The position numbers and the translations under genes are program-made. A stretch of DNA of 64,000 nucleotides from Enoplolaimus lenunculus (Eukaryota; Nematoda; Enoplea; Enoplida; Thoracostomopsidae): positions 1 to 64,000 of the forward strand of contig JASANG010001882.1 of assembly GCA_030248215.1 (NCBI GenBank), read 5' to 3'. Shown here one piece after another: positions 37,001 to 55,868 of this stretch. Under the pieces are notes generated by a model that saw only the letters and a program-made list of their open reading frames with translations, did not search any database and was not told where the DNA came from. Numbering within the stretch: position 1 is the stretch's first letter; every line of letters begins with the position of its first letter.

Positions 37001-38034
37001 ACTTTTGGTAAGTGAAAGACGAACCACCCCTCCACCACGTAGCGTACCCCATGTATGTCGCTGGAAACATTTTTCTGGAACACATAAGTCGTCTTAATTG
37101 GATTTGTAATTTTTCAATAGGTTCTTGGGACATTGATGACATGCATGTTTGATATTTTTGTTGTTGATACTGCATATATAATGGTTTCACGTGTTTGTTC
37201 TCGAGACATAAAGCTGGGCAATCTTTTATGCCGCTATGTACGTGCATGAATAGGTCGTTTAAAAATAGCTTGAAACGCAAAATACCGTAAAAACTTTCAA
37301 ATCAAGTTTGCGATACTTTTTTTTCAGGAGTTTGTTGGGTCATCGCAAATCCGGGAAATTGTCAAACAACCGGCACAGCGGCGTCTAGTCATGCTCGAGC
37401 TTGGCAATGATCATTTGTCACCAGAACATCCGTTTGCTGTTGGGAAAGATCCGGATGGTTTCGAATCGGTTACCGTTGACGATCAGGTTAGTGACTATGA
37501 CCGGAAGTTAGATATGTCGGGCAGAAATACCCGGTCGCGCCCTGTTGTCATGTTCGACAAGTATAGGGTTTTAACCTAGACAGTAAGAAAAATTAATAAA
37601 AGATTGGATAACTTTGCGAAAGATAAACGATTTTTTGAGGAAAGTGTTCGATAAATGGTAATATGATCTGAAAAGTTGATTATACTTTTCTTGAGTTCTC
37701 GGAAGGGGGGTCTTCAAGAATGAATTTTAATCCATTTTCAGTCAAAGAAGTTGTGTAGATTCTGGGTGTGTTTCTTGTAGCCGATATTACATATATTTTC
37801 AAAAATGTTTTACAGATTGTTGGTCATACGACGTCCGCGTGTTACGGATACAATGTGAAAAAATTCATTGCGTTTGCGTACATTAACTCCGATATCAAAT
37901 CAAGCGATCCGATCAAAGTACAAGTCTACGGTGAACCAGTACCTGCGCGTATTCTATCCTCGCCGCCAATGTTGCCTGCACATATTCGTGATAAAGAACA
38001 ACAAACAGCTGCTGCCTCAGGATCTGGAGGGTAA
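26417..38034 (+). CDS. Dimethylglycine dehydrogenase-like flavoprotein (5' exon missing)
   Basis: Member of the DMGDH/SARDH/PDPR family: an N-terminal FAD-dependent amine oxidase (DAO) half and a C-terminal folate-binding GCV_T half, mitochondrial in animals. Exons: 26417-26606, 27138-27233, 27676-27834, 28157-28358, 29072-29231, 29639-29724, 30184-30382, 30888-31016, 31354-31514, 32115-32299, 33253-33398, 33936-34153, 34496-34653, 34900-34959, 37328-37486, 37816-38034. Phases match throughout; about 841 residues, close to human DMGDH (866). Closest by eye to DMGDH: CVGASVAYHLVQGGLKDVLL, HPYVVTKPV, NNYWVAAGFG, AGRPTHRVSGLY, GELGFHLYH, VGHTTSACYGY. The first exon begins after an acceptor with an Arg/Ser-rich stretch that suits a mitochondrial presequence, but the initiator exon was not found. 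The glycine motif reads IIIGADCVG, and the covalent-FAD motif (normally GSTWHAAG) is absent, so catalytic status is uncertain. It could be a PDPR-like regulatory paralogue. Confidence 0.88.
29885..30115. repeat. Repeat of CGACAACTTGTCG-type motifs in a DMGDH-like intron
   Basis: Multiple copies, in both directions, of ACAACTTGTCG/CGACAACT-like blocks (GACAACTTGACGC, CAGACAACTTGTCGCC, ACAAGTTGTCGGGCGA). A similar cluster occurs at about 62490-62560. It is probably the end region of a dispersed element. Confidence 0.45.
31354..38034 (+). CDS. Linker and folate-binding GCV_T half of the DMGDH-like gene
   Basis: Exons from 31354 encode the linker (AGRPTHRVSGLYGVHLKAGA, then GWEQVNYFATGEDDYKS) and the aminomethyltransferase-like half: LMDLSIYAKLEIKGKDAAQF, ALTPNGKLFSRV, VTEYLGCIGVVGPRSMEILS, TGELGFHLYHARADSLKVYN, NFGRFAFNALRIEKGEKFWG, LTLDYNPVEAGI, RRLVMLELG, then VGHTTSACYGYNVKKFIAFA near the C-terminus. 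These follow the order of DMGDH. NPVEAGI and RIEK, both conserved in tetrahydrofolate-binding family members, are intact. The 2.37-kb intron 34960-37327 is the largest in the gene. The stop codon is at 38032-38034, after a short Ala/Ser/Gly tail. Confidence 0.85.
34960..37327 (+). other. Largest intron of the DMGDH-like gene
   Basis: The 2.37-kb interval separates LNH (34959) from EFVGSS (37328). Flanking exons join in phase and are contiguous against DMGDH, so no exon is expected inside. Short open frames in it have no family support. Confidence 0.6.
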
Positions 38035-41000
38035 TCGCTATTTCCTACCCACTACTATATTTTGTCAGATGAATTTTGAAAGAAGGGTTCGTTTGCCTTG
38101 TAAAAACACTCGTAGCCTGTGTTGAATGTATCATATTTTGTGTTAGCTATGTAGTTTGCTTGTTTTCGCTAATTAGTGAATTTGAGTCCAGTTAAGTAGT
38201 AAATCAATAGTTAGACACCTGGACGCTACTGAATTCCCGTCGCTGGTTTAGTTGAATTTAGTCTTGGCTGAAATATAGCGCGGTGAAAGATGTACAAACG
38301 GTTGTCCTATTGATTGAATTTTGTAATGTTGAACGTTTGTCGGATTACTTTTGAAATTTGCAAAGAGTTACAGCCAAATGTATGTACAAACTTAGGCTAG
38401 ATTTTCTCCAAGTTAAAGTAGGCACTTAATATTCATCGCCTAAACTATGTGACATGCATTAGCCAGGCACCTTTTGATTTTGATAACTTATAATATCGTC
38501 CATAACTTGCTGGAGTTTTGTCAGTGATATCGGTGTTGTAATTAAACATAGCAGTGAATTGTGTCAGTGCAATAATTATAAGCATTGTTGCAATACCTGT
38601 ATATTTTGGTAAAATTACAGTGGGATAGGGGGTGAAGGTTAGGGTGCCCATGGCCCTTTTGCAAATTTCTATTTCTGTGGCGGGTGAAGTTTCTTTATTG
38701 AAATTGAATCACTGTACTGTTGTCGTTTTTGTACGGTTTAAACGAAACACTTCAAACAACATTTTCTTACTCGGCCTATCCCAGCTTCTAAGTACACCTC
38801 ACTATTCATTTATACCGTACTAGACTGGGTATTTGTCAGACAGTGGTGTTACTACTAGATCAATATGCTATCTAACTCACCTGAACGTGTAACGGGGTGT
38901 AGACTAATACGATTAAACTTTCATGTCATGATTATCCTTCATCTTCAAAAATTTTAAGCACTGATTTGAATCTTGGAATTACGCGTTTTAAGTTTGGTTT
39001 TAGTATCAAAAAACTTATGGAATATTCGTAATGCTATCTGTTGTGAGTTTTAACAGGTTTTTATTACTATGTTCTTGCCGTTGCTTTGATGACATACATA
39101 GCGGTGTTTTATTTGTTTGTTTGTTGTTTGTTTGTTTGTTTCTTTCTTATTTTTTTTCATTTATTCTCATATGTGGTTGCCATTCTCGAAGATAGAAACG
39201 AAAAAAAGCTTTTACGCTCTCCCTGTCACATTTACGCTGTACGATTAGGCATAAGAATGCTATTGCTAAAATCTAAAGTCTGCTCATATTTACGCTTAGG
39301 CTTTAGTTGGCGAAAAGGCCTGCATATGCCTTGGACTATGCAGTGACATTAAACGTGCGGAGAATGTGTACAAACACCAAGTTGCAACACTTGGTGACAA
39401 GGCTGCGAAATGCCTAAACAGTTTTTGTGTACATATGTATTTCCGTTATCTATATATCTATATAAAGTTGGAATGCCCCACATCAATATTTTAGGCAACT
39501 TTCCAGCATAACTTTGTGTACAATATTTTCATAGAGAAATGTGATAGTTCTGTGAAAAGAAAAAATTTTGCTTGCAGATTGTTGTGGGTTCGCTAACTTG
39601 TGCATTGCGCAAAGCCGGCTGACTAGTTAGTTATTTAAGAAAGGCGTCGTTTGTTTGCTACTTGTAGGTTAAGTTAGTTTCAAATATTGTGGCTTACTAT
39701 ATACGTATTGTGCGTTGCACATTTTGATCACGTGTGTATTTTGTGTTGTAGAATAGTGGTCGCTATTCCGTCGTGTTTTTTGATACTTTTCTGCTCACAA
39801 TTATGTCGTCTTCCTTTCAAATGTAGTTGTTATATCATCTTGTTGACTGATTTTTGGGTAGTAGTAGGTATACCTATGCTTATAGTGAGTTGTGGTTGCA
39901 AAAAACCCCTTCTATGCTTAGTCTATGATTGAAGATGTACGTACAAGCACCGGTTTTGTGCAGTAAACAGTTTCAAAAAGTGGGGAAAAGTTTCCTGGTC
40001 AAAGTCAACTGATTTGGTTGCTCATAGTTTTTTATTTTGATTTGGCTATTATTGAGTATATGCAGCTTTTTCAAAGGCAACTTGTAGCATTCAAAACCGA
40101 AACTTGTGAAGCAGTGGTCACCGATTAATTAAATGGTGAGCGTGTAGCTGAGCTCTGCAAACTGTGTCGAATGGTATATAAATTGTTCAACTGGTTGTAT
40201 CGATATTTTCGGTCCTCAGGCTGACCTTAAAGCTTAGCATTCGGTTCGCAGTCGATTCTAGAATTGCGGACATGAATTTTACGAACGTTTGTGTGTGTGC
40301 TTTCGCTTATTAATTTAGTTGACAGATTATTTTTGTCTTGTGCTTTAAAATGATGATGTTGCGGTAAAATTCCAATTGTTTTTAAAATAGTGTTTGTGTA
40401 TTTATATTTGGCTCTCTTACATCATTTTATTAGTAGTATTACGTGTCAATTTTAAGTGTAATGTTTTTGAGCTTGGGAACGGAACAAAGGGTCTTTTTTA
40501 AATTTTTATAGGCGTGGGAGTTATTTTAGGAGTTAATGAAACCTTTTGTTCCGGATCGAGTGGCTGTCTATGCACAGAATTCAGTATAGAAGGTAACAGT
40601 GGTCGGGTAGACGTTGTGATTTTTGTGTACATACTGTCGGAAGCGTTTTTTTTGCCTTTTTTGTGGACCGTATGTGTAAGTGAACGAATTTTGTAACTTT
40701 ATATTGAAATTTTCATTGTTTGAAATTTTCAAATTTTTTAATACAAACTTTTTAGTTTTTCGATTTTTCGTTTTTGAGGTTTCAATTTCAATATATTATT
40801 TCGAATTGATTCGTTAAAAATACCAAAATTTTATTATGTCGAGTTGGTGTGACCGGCTGTCGTAAATGCTTTGGTTTCGGCATATATCGCTAAAGGGTAG
40901 CTAATCTAAATGTTTCAGTCGTTTGTGAATGTGGTGTATATTGCTCATTGGCCACTATTTACTTGAAGCCAAATTGGGACACAGGACGCACTTAACACAT

Positions 41001-41553
41001 CAGTGCTCTCTTGATGATATATGTATTGTATACTTACGTCAAGTATTATGTTGTATTTGTTTGCAATTTATGATTTAGGAAAGTTTGGTTAGTTCGCTTA
41101 GTTTGAAATAATGTCTGTTATACCTGCCGATAAGGTGGTTCACGTGTGTAGGCTTAAGACAGAACCTTCTATTGTCGCCTCTTTTTCGTTACGAAACTAT
41201 ACTGGTTACAGTTGGTGTATGATTGGGTAGACATTTTGTTTATTGTAGGCTTAATATGTATTAAGCTTATTTGGCACCACAGTTGCCTAATAATATACAC
41301 TGTATATGTATTTTTATTTCTTTATTTATTGTAATTTTGTATCTGGTAAAGCTGGCTTATATTGGTTATGCAGAAATGTTGTCGCTTTATTTTGACATAT
41401 TGTGCAGTTGTTTATTAAATTGTAATATGCAAGTCTAGATGGGAGAATTGTTCAACTTTGGGGGTTGTATTTCTACCGTTTTCAGTGACACATTTTCGTG
41501 TTACAGTTAGCGATGGTCGTAGGATAGTTTTTCATAAAATCGTCAAATAACAT

Positions 41554-41749
41554 GACCCATGTATTGAACAGGGCCGGATCGTTTTCCGGCGGGGCTGTAA
41601 TAGAGTCAGTTTAAGCTTTAGACTAACGTTTTGGTTGGGGTTAGGCTTACGCTTATGCTTAGGCTTAGGAATAGGCTCATCCTTTCGCTTAGGCTTAAGC
41701 TTAGGAATATGTTTATACTACTGTTCCGGCCTTGTTCTATGCATTGGCC
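41554..41749 (+). mobile_element. GGCC..CAGGGGC MITE with perfect 8-bp duplication
   Basis: Ends GACCCATG..GAACAGGGCCGG and CCGGCCTTGTTC..CATTGGCC are inverted, flanked by AATAACAT at 41546-41553 and 41750-41757. The interior carries the GCTTAGGCTTA blocks of the family. An 8-bp duplication fits hAT-type transposition. Confidence 0.8.
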
Positions 41750-41828
41750 AATAACATTAATATACTGTAAAATTACACAATTGTATTGAACGCCAGAAGA
41801 AACAATAAGAGCGTGTAACCGTCATAGA

Positions 41829-42380
41829 TGGGCGCCGGATATCCGGATATGTATCCGAAATGAAACATGTATCCGGATATCCGAAATGAAACATGTATCC
41901 GGATATCCGAAATGCTTTGTCTAAATTTTTTTTAAAATAATGTGCATGGTTTCACCACCAAAGTAGCTGGAGCTGACGAAGAAATTCTGTATTTGGACGC
42001 AATCCGTTGCTATTTCGTCTCAATCAGTTTCGTGTTCTGCTTTTTTGACGCTCGGACATTTAATAAAACTGGTGTTTCCTTTATTGAATTTCGGCTAATG
42101 TTACTTTTAGGGGCGTAACAGAACGTTAAACGTATCCCTAAGCCTAAGCAAAAATTGTAATAATAGAAAATTCAACGGCCCGGAAGTCCGGATATGAAAA
42201 ACTATCCGATGCCCATCGCTAGTAACGATAGGGAAATAGCTCAAGAAACGAAAATTGAGGTTTGGAAACCCAAAAACGCAAAACCGAGTTTGGGATATCC
42301 GAAATAAAATTTACTTTTAGATATCCGGCAGGACTTACCGAATATCCGGATATGTAAAAATATCCGATGCCCATGTGCAA
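41829..42380. mobile_element. hAT-like relic with CCGGATATCCGGATA repeats
   Basis: Starts TAGATGGGCGCCGGATATCC. Inverted forms end at about 42222 (CTATCCGATGCCCATCGCTA) and again at about 42374 (ATATCCGATGCCCAT). Near the left end a 26-bp block is repeated directly about two and a half times (about 41849-41910). ATGGGC-type ends with TAGCG are common in hAT elements; duplications are not clear. Confidence 0.45.
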
Positions 42381-44139
42381 CCGGAGGTGAAAAATACCGG
42401 AGACGGAGGCAGGGTTGGAACGCGAGCCCGGGCCCACATTTTGGGCCCGCGGGCCTGGGCCGGACCGCCAGCCACCAAAAAATTTTGTGGTGTGAAAAAA
42501 TTGTAAGGTAGGGACCTAACGATTTTATCATCAAAAAATATTCTGATGGGAAAATTTTAAGGTAAAACCGTTATTAAATATCACAAAAAAATTTTATAAT
42601 TTGCATTGTTTCACCATTAAAGTAGCTGGAGCTGACGAAAAGAAATTCTGTATTCAAACCTGAGTTAAAATATTGAAGCACATTCCTGCATAATTTCATG
42701 ATGATTTAAAATTTTGATTTCTTAAAACACGCTAAAATTAAACACTTCAGTTTAGCTGAATATGCTTAGTATGGAGTTTGGGAGCGACAACTCCATCCTA
42801 CTTAGTGTTCTTTCAAAATATGGAAGGTTCAAGGAAGCCACAGGCTCTCGCCTGCGAGAGAAAAAGCACAAAATTCATTCAAAAATTTTAGATTGTCGTT
42901 GAAGAAAAAGTTTCCTCCTACATTTGTGTCATGAAATTAATAGATAATTAGGTGCGCTTTACACAATATACGTGAAAAAATACAGATTTCTTAACTGTTG
43001 AAAATAGGTGCATTTTCTGTTCCGCAGTACTCTATAAGGTCACAAAAAGTGACAGTATTATATTCAGGTCTTAAAAAATTGGAATTAATTGAAATTGTCA
43101 AGGGAGGTTATGAGGAACCAAAACGGCATTATATATGTTACGATATACTAAAGACTAGAGCGTATCCTAAAGATTTGAACTGAACTAACAACCAAAATTT
43201 ATTCCTATGTTTAAGCCTCCTCAGCGTATTTAATAAACAGCCTAAAACAAAGCTAACCCTAAGCCCAAGAAAAAATAGTCTAAAATTGAAGCCTTGTCCA
43301 TTTCGTTTTTATAGTGAGAAGGCGGGTAATAGCGGATCAAAAGGTTGGCGGGAGGGCGTGCTCCCCCTACAGAATTTTTATGCTAAGATGGTAACGTCCC
43401 TACAATCCCACCCCAAGAATGATTTGTGATAAAAAAACAGGAACAATGTTACCCTAAAGGCCGTCCCATTTTTCCGGGACAGAAATGTACCAAGAGTACC
43501 CGTCCCATTTTCCCGCGACAGCAATGTACCAGGAGCACATACAAAAAATATAATTGGGACAGCGGGACAGATGAGGCAGTGGGACAGATGGGACAGTTAT
43601 AGTAACATGGGCCAAAACCAAGGTTTCTCTATACCTTGCATAAGCGTTCTCCCTCAGAAAGTTATTTTATCGACAAATTTTTGTTGCCGTCATATGTACG
43701 GGCAGACAAAAGTCGAAAAAATTGAATGTTCGAGCCAAAATTTTAATTTCCCGCAAATTTTTAATTTCCCTTAAACTTAAATTTCCCGCCAAAATTTGAA
43801 TTTCCCTTCAAAAATAATATTCCCGCCAAATTTTAAATTTTCCTGCCAAAAATTAAATTTCCCAACATATTAGTATTGTTATTTACATTGTCTCGTAGTA
43901 TGTGACACACTAATAATGGCACATGTTAGTTAGTATCATATGTTATTCGGCCATACGCAAACCTAGTTTGCAACTGACTCAGTAGACATTTTTAAAAATA
44001 AAGTACCCGCATATCCGGATACTGAAGTCACAACGATATGTAGCATACATACGTGCTAAAGGTTTGAAGTGAAATATCTAGAATTATTAATTCGAACATA
44101 ATGTTTTGGGTTTCTGTTCTACGAAATGTTTCGAGAGTA

Positions 44140-44337
44140 CACTGTAAAAAATGGGGAGTCAAATTGACTCTCTCGGAAATAGGCTTTTCCTAACTACACA
44201 AACAGAGTCAAATTCGACTCACTGAGCAATTCAATCAATCGAATTTGACTCTGGCGGAGTTGAGTTTTGACTCAGTTGTGTAGTCAGGATAAGCCTATTT
44301 CCGAGAGAGTCAGTTTGACTCCCCATTTTTTACAGTG
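44140..44337. mobile_element. Palindromic TA-duplication MITE, complete copy
   Basis: 198 bp, almost entirely an inverted repeat: CACTGTAAAAAATGGGGAGT at the left and its complement at the right, flanked by TA on both sides. The interior has GAGTCAAATT/AATTTGACTC blocks. The TA duplication and CACTG ends fit a Tc1/mariner-type MITE. Confidence 0.8.
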
Positions 44338-45022
44338 TAAAAGTACTGTTCAAGTATGGAAGCAGATATTAATTTTAGCACTAAGTTAAATTATATGGCT
44401 CAGAGTTGTGTAAATATCTGTATATTGTTTGATACAATAGCGAAAGGGCTAAAATTTAATATGTTATTAACTCTGGCGGAGAATGATGTATAAACTAAAA
44501 ATACCGAATTTGTGAGGCCAAATTTACAATTGAGCAGAATTAAAACAGTGCCTAAAAGTTACAGCCAGGATCGTATTATTCATGCTAAAAGTGTCGCGCA
44601 CTGATCTACAATGCACAGTTTTGCCTGAATAATCGAAATTACATTTTTATTCCGCGAGAGAAACATTTGAGCGGTGCTTCGGGGTTACAAAAGAACACGT
44701 CGTTACAAAGCCATTGATATGTACTCTGTAGAGGAAAATGCGCAGTATTCCTTCTAAGGTTAGCGTTGGGTATTCTATATTACCACATTCCTAAGAATCG
44801 TGAAACATAGCAGATGTAGTTCTTTTGTAAGGTTAGTGTCTGTTTGCTTATAATAAAACCCGTACAATTACATGTCTAGTGATTTATATTTAATTTTGAA
44901 GTGTATCTATTAAAGTTTTGGTTTTACTCTAAAACGACTGTTCTGAACGTGGATGATACGAATTAATTTATCTTAACAGTTAAACCATAACAAGTTTATG
45001 CAACAGCAGTCTGCGTATCAAA

Positions 45023-51976
<6,954 letters not shown>

Positions 51977-51980
51977 TTGC

Positions 51981-52169
51981 GGCCCATGCTAAGATCAGGG
52001 GCAGAGCGTCTTTATGTGGGACTTCAATAGAGTAAGTTTAAGCTTTAGACTAATTTTTTGCTCCGCTTAGGCATAAGCTTAGTCATAGGAATATACTCAT
52101 TCTGACGGTTATGCTTAGGCTTAGGAATATGCTTATAATACTGTTCTGCCCCTGTTCTTTACATTGGCC
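51981..52169 (+). mobile_element. GGCC..CAGGGGC MITE abutting the KAT2 stop codon
   Basis: 189 bp with ends GGCCCATGCTAAGATCAGGG and CCCCTGTTCTTTACATTGGC, flanked by GTAGTTGC (51973-51980) and GTAATTGC (52170-52177). The left duplication includes the KAT2 stop codon TAG (51974-51976), so the element must form the start of the 3' UTR. Confidence 0.85.
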
Positions 52170-52765
52170 GTAATTGCCCAGAAACTACACATTGAACAAA
52201 TTCAAATACCTAAAGATGGTTCTGAAATTTTTAAACATTTTCCAACGTGGTAGGAGCATCTGTCGCGTTGACAGGCCGCTTTCTGTAAGGCGTGAGAATT
52301 ATTATATGAATTTTTGAGCATTTTTCGTGCAGACAACACAAACACCAAACATACCAGCGGTGACGTCAACATATTTTCAACGCATACGCACTGCCTACCT
52401 TTACTTGATGTATGCTCTCAGTGATCCGATATTAAACATTGTCGTTTTGTTTCTATTGCACGAGCTGATATTTTATTAGGTCCTGCCAAATTTTTTAATC
52501 TTTTGTTGTGCATTGTACTGAGCGAGAAAAACCGAGTTTAATGGCTAAACGTAAACGAGGTCTACAGTAAATTGGCTGTTGATTGCAATTGAATGACGTC
52601 AGCAAAGTTCGTTTTGAGAGCGCACGTTCGTTTAGGGTGTATGTTATCAAACCAGCCATTGGTTGTAGGATAGCACTAATGTCAGTTCATAGGGTGAATG
52701 ACCCGTGTTACTTTAAGGGGCGCCCAGGATTCTGGTGGGTCAATATAAGAGGTTTATATTCTAGA

Positions 52766-52987
52766 TAGCCAATAGCTGCAATGTGTTGTTAAGTTGTTTA
52801 GTTTTACGCGAAATTTGGAAATTCTTTTGTGAAAATTGTGACAAATGTAAAAAGGAACGCGCTAAGCAGAAAAATTTTGCAAAATTGTGCTAAATTTTAT
52901 TACCGAAATCTCCGGAACCACCGGCAAAGATACTACCGGAGCCGGAGGCCGATTTTCTGCCGGAGGCAGACCTTCGGTTGTACCCTG
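52766..52987. mobile_element. CAGGGTGCAACC hAT-like family, left-truncated copy
   Basis: Aligns by eye with 60686-60930 (TAGCCAATAGCTGCAAT, TGTTGTTAAGTTGTTTAG, CCGGAGCCGGAGGCCGATTT) and ends GTTGTACCCTG. The left terminus is missing. Confidence 0.65.
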
Positions 52988-53183
52988 ATACTTTGCGTAA
53001 CGTAAAAGTTGCAAACGCGATCATAAGCTTACTCTATTATCCACAAAAACTGGTTTGCGCCTCAAAGTAACCTATATAGGCCTACAATCAAAGGTGGGCC
53101 ACGTCATATTGCATAAAGTTTTTCATACTAACTTTGCAGATTGGTGGCACGCTAGTAGGTCAGCTGAAACTTTCCGAAAAGTT

Positions 53184-55129
53184 TTAAGTGTGAATACCCC
53201 TTCTTCTCAAAGTTCGCGGTGTTTCTTCATTAACGCTGATAGACGAATTTTGACGGGGGGCACGGACACTTCCTCCGCGAACTCTGATTCCATACTCATT
53301 CGTAGGGATCACTACTGATGTTGCACCTGGACTGAACCGACTTCGTTTAAACATCAAATAAATTACTGCAGTGAGTAATGCAGTAATTGCAATTAGTGCA
53401 GCAAGCATTCCATTCGACGCATATGAGCAGTTGTGAACGTTGACTTTCGGATTGATGTAAGATGCGACACCACACGCGACTCGAACAGATGCTATCCATA
53501 TCGGGAATTCGACAGAGATGCTTACGACCAAAGTTATAAGCCTAAAAAATTTTAAAATTTAACAATGTAAAGCTGATCCAGGTCCATGACTGTCGAGGGA
53601 ACGCAATGAGCGTATTCAAAACTGCAAAAAATAGTGAGTCGAATTTGTCTCTGGCGGAGTCTATTAATTTGATTCATTTTGTGTAGTCCAGTAGAGCCTA
53701 TTATTCGGAGAGAGTCAATTTGACTCACTGTTTTTTGCAGTGTACGGTTTGGCTTTATTAAAGCTTCGAATTATACATTTTTACCTTGACTATACAATGA
53801 TCGTTTTTGTCTAATTGCATATGCTAAACTGGGTTCTGGAATTATAAGGCGTTTCACAACTTGTCTGTCACACATAATTTTCGAAAATCCCTTCATACCC
53901 GTGGCATTTACAGGGGTCTTCAATTACAAATCACACATATATAATAGAACTTAAAAATAATCTTTTCATTTCAACGGTATATAAATGTAGAAAATTGGGC
54001 TCAAATTCAAAATTTTTTAAAACTCACTCAACCAATATCAACTTCAGCAGCAAGAACAGTCGGCTGTTGCCAACTGGTTGTCGAGGTTCATTGCGACCGC
54101 GAACTCCACGTCGATTTCCACGCAAAGCAACTACTGCTGGCCGGGTCTCGGGCGGTTTCAGTAATTTTTGTACCAGTCCACCAATAACGTACGAAATTGT
54201 GACAAGTTGAACATAAAACGCTGCTATTGCGATACCCTTTAAAACAACTATACTTATAGACACTTTAGATGGATTCGGAAGAGTCATCCGCAATGAGAGG
54301 GGATGGACCAAGTGCGGATTTGGAATCGGCAGTTTGTATTCGGAAAAGTTACCCCCAATGAGAGGGGATAGACCAAGTGCGGATTTTGAATCGGACTCAA
54401 TAGGAGTCTAAATATATACTTTAGTAGCACATAAATGGTGTAAAAGTTAACCGAGTAAATATGAATCACTCCTGCTGCGTGCTCACATTTTACTGAATAT
54501 TGGGGTCGCAGGGAATACAGGTCAGAGGGATCGCTGCGTAGCTTAACTGTGGAACAATGAGGACCATTTTTGGCACTTGGACGCTTTGGTCTCCCGCTAG
54601 CTTGAGCTTAAGCCTAAACCTGGACTAAGCCCAAGCCTAAACAATTGACATGGCTGAACTCCAAATAAACATTTTACAGGGGTGATTTAGAAAAGAGCCA
54701 CCACTTGTGAGGTGACATCAATAAAGCTCGTTGTTTCGTGTCTCTACAGCGTTGAGCCAGGATATTGGGCAGATCCGGTATGAAAATTTTTATGTATACT
54801 TGCAGTTAAAAATGAGACGCGTTCTTAGGAGATTTGGATCCCAAGATCCCACGACCATGATATCCTCTGTCAAGTGCTCTAACCATTGAGCTACACTGCA
54901 CCTCAATCAACTGCAATATTCGCTTGTTGCTGGTTTTGTGCAGCACCATCTCAGTGTTTACTATTATACACCATACATTTCTCAAAAGCGCTTTTGATGT
55001 TCTGCAATTTTGACGTACCATTAGTTTTATTTGACTTTTATCCATCAAAGAATACGGAACAAATAGGAAAATAAGCACCAATAGAATACCCAAAGCGCGG
55101 CGAGCGGCAGTGTTCACAGCTTGATCCAT
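53184..55129 (-). CDS. Unrecognised four-transmembrane protein
   Basis: Three exons on the minus strand: 55129-55019, 54236-54028 and 53541-53184, joining in phase (phase 0, then 2+1) to give 225 residues plus stop. The start MDQAVNTAARRAL precedes TM1 (about residues 13-31). TM2 lies at about 38-60 (GIAIAAFYVQLVTISYVIGG). A basic Arg/Pro-rich loop follows (about 64-96). A long hydrophobic TM3 region spans about 97-130, with the exon 2/3 join in its middle. A short loop holds a sequon (NCS, about 144) and two Cys. TM4 lies at about 151-171, then a basic/Ser-rich tail of about 54 residues. Supporting evidence is the GTGAGT donor after VE, the TTTTTTAG acceptor, and that both joins extend hydrophobic helices. 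I do not recognise the family; claudin- or MARVEL-like tetraspans have a similar layout, but no signature motif is visible. Confidence 0.6.
53621..53742. mobile_element. Palindromic TA MITE, short copy
   Basis: ACTGCAAAAAATAGTGAGTC at the left and GACTCACTGTTTTTTGCAGT at the right, internally shortened (122 bp). It lies in intron 2 of the four-transmembrane gene. Confidence 0.65.
54838..54910 (-). repeat. tRNA-like pseudogene or SINE head
   Basis: On the minus strand GTGTAGCTCAATGGTTAGAG is a good A box and D arm, followed by CATGGTCGTGGGATC. The T-arm region (ATCTTGGGATCC) lacks the TTCGA core and the acceptor stem does not pair, so it is not a functional tRNA. It lies in intron 1 of the four-transmembrane gene. 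Confidence 0.6.
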
Positions 55130-55489
55130 ATTTTTAATTAATTATTGAGAGTCGTCACTATTAAATAAAATCAAATTAGTTGCATCGACTTTAGTAGAAA
55201 TTCGTTTAAAAATCGCAAACAAAACTGGCAAACAGTAATTTGTTATATGGTAAAATTTTAATTTTTGGCGTTCGAAACGTAGAATTTAAACATAAAAATG
55301 GTTATTGTGTTTGTTTGAAATACGAATTAAAACTTGCAATTATACTCGTCCGATCTTTTTTTATATTTTGTTACAAAGTTTATAGTTAAACAATTTGTCA
55401 AAATCAATATTGCAGTCGTTTTCTTTAGGCTCGATCCTCTCGGCCAAAGTATCGAATAGGTGCGAGACAGTAGCATAAATAACAATATT

Positions 55490-55627
55490 CCAAAGCTGAA
55501 AACTAAGCGTAAAGAATGAGCTTATATCTAAGCATAATCCAAGCCTTAGCAAAAAATTAGTCCAAAGCTTTTTCTTACTCTATTGCAGTCCGCAGGAAAA
55601 CGTTCCGCCTATGATCTTTACATAGGC
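55490..55627 (-). mobile_element. GGCC..CAGGGGC MITE, reversed partial copy
   Basis: Interior AAGCATAATCCAAGCC and AGTCCAAAGCTTTTTCTTAC, ending AACGTTCCGCCTATGATCTT then TACATAGGCC. The opposite end is degraded. It lies about 90 bp from the complete copy at 55713 in opposite orientation. Confidence 0.6.
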
Positions 55628-55712
55628 CACCTTCTCAAATCTGATATACCAATGCTACGTCACTGGGTTGAACGAAAAAATATCCCAAGGTTAAACTTTG
55701 CATAATTTTTGT

Positions 55713-55868
55713 GGCCCATGTAAAGATCAGGGGCGGAACGTTTTCTGTGGAACTAGAAAGAGTAAGTTTAAGCTTTAGACTAATTTTTGGCTTGGCTAAG
55801 GCTTAGGCTTAGGCTTAGGCTTAGGAATATGCTTATAATACTGTTCTGCACTATTCTTTACATTGGCC
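55713..55868 (+). mobile_element. GGCC..CAGGGGC MITE with perfect 8-bp duplication
   Basis: 156 bp: GGCCCATGTAAAGATCAGGG at the left and TATTCTTTACATTGGCC at the right, flanked by ATTTTTGT at 55705-55712 and 55869-55876. Best-preserved ends of the family in this window. Confidence 0.85.

Larger units (their letters stand above)
38035..45022. other. Intergenic region between DMGDH-like and KAT2 genes
   Basis: About 7 kb. From 38035 to about 41540 I see no gene: only short open frames and TTTG simple repeats at about 39105-39150. From 41554 on, it holds transposon relics (41554-41749, about 41829-42380, 44140-44337) and a run of repeated ATTTCCCGCCAAA-like blocks at about 43740-43870. The spliced 5' UTR and promoter of KAT2 should lie near its end. 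Confidence 0.5.

Noticed and set aside
54838-54910. Functional tRNA on the minus strand
   Set aside because: The D arm is good, but the T arm lacks TTCGA and the acceptor stem is not formed.
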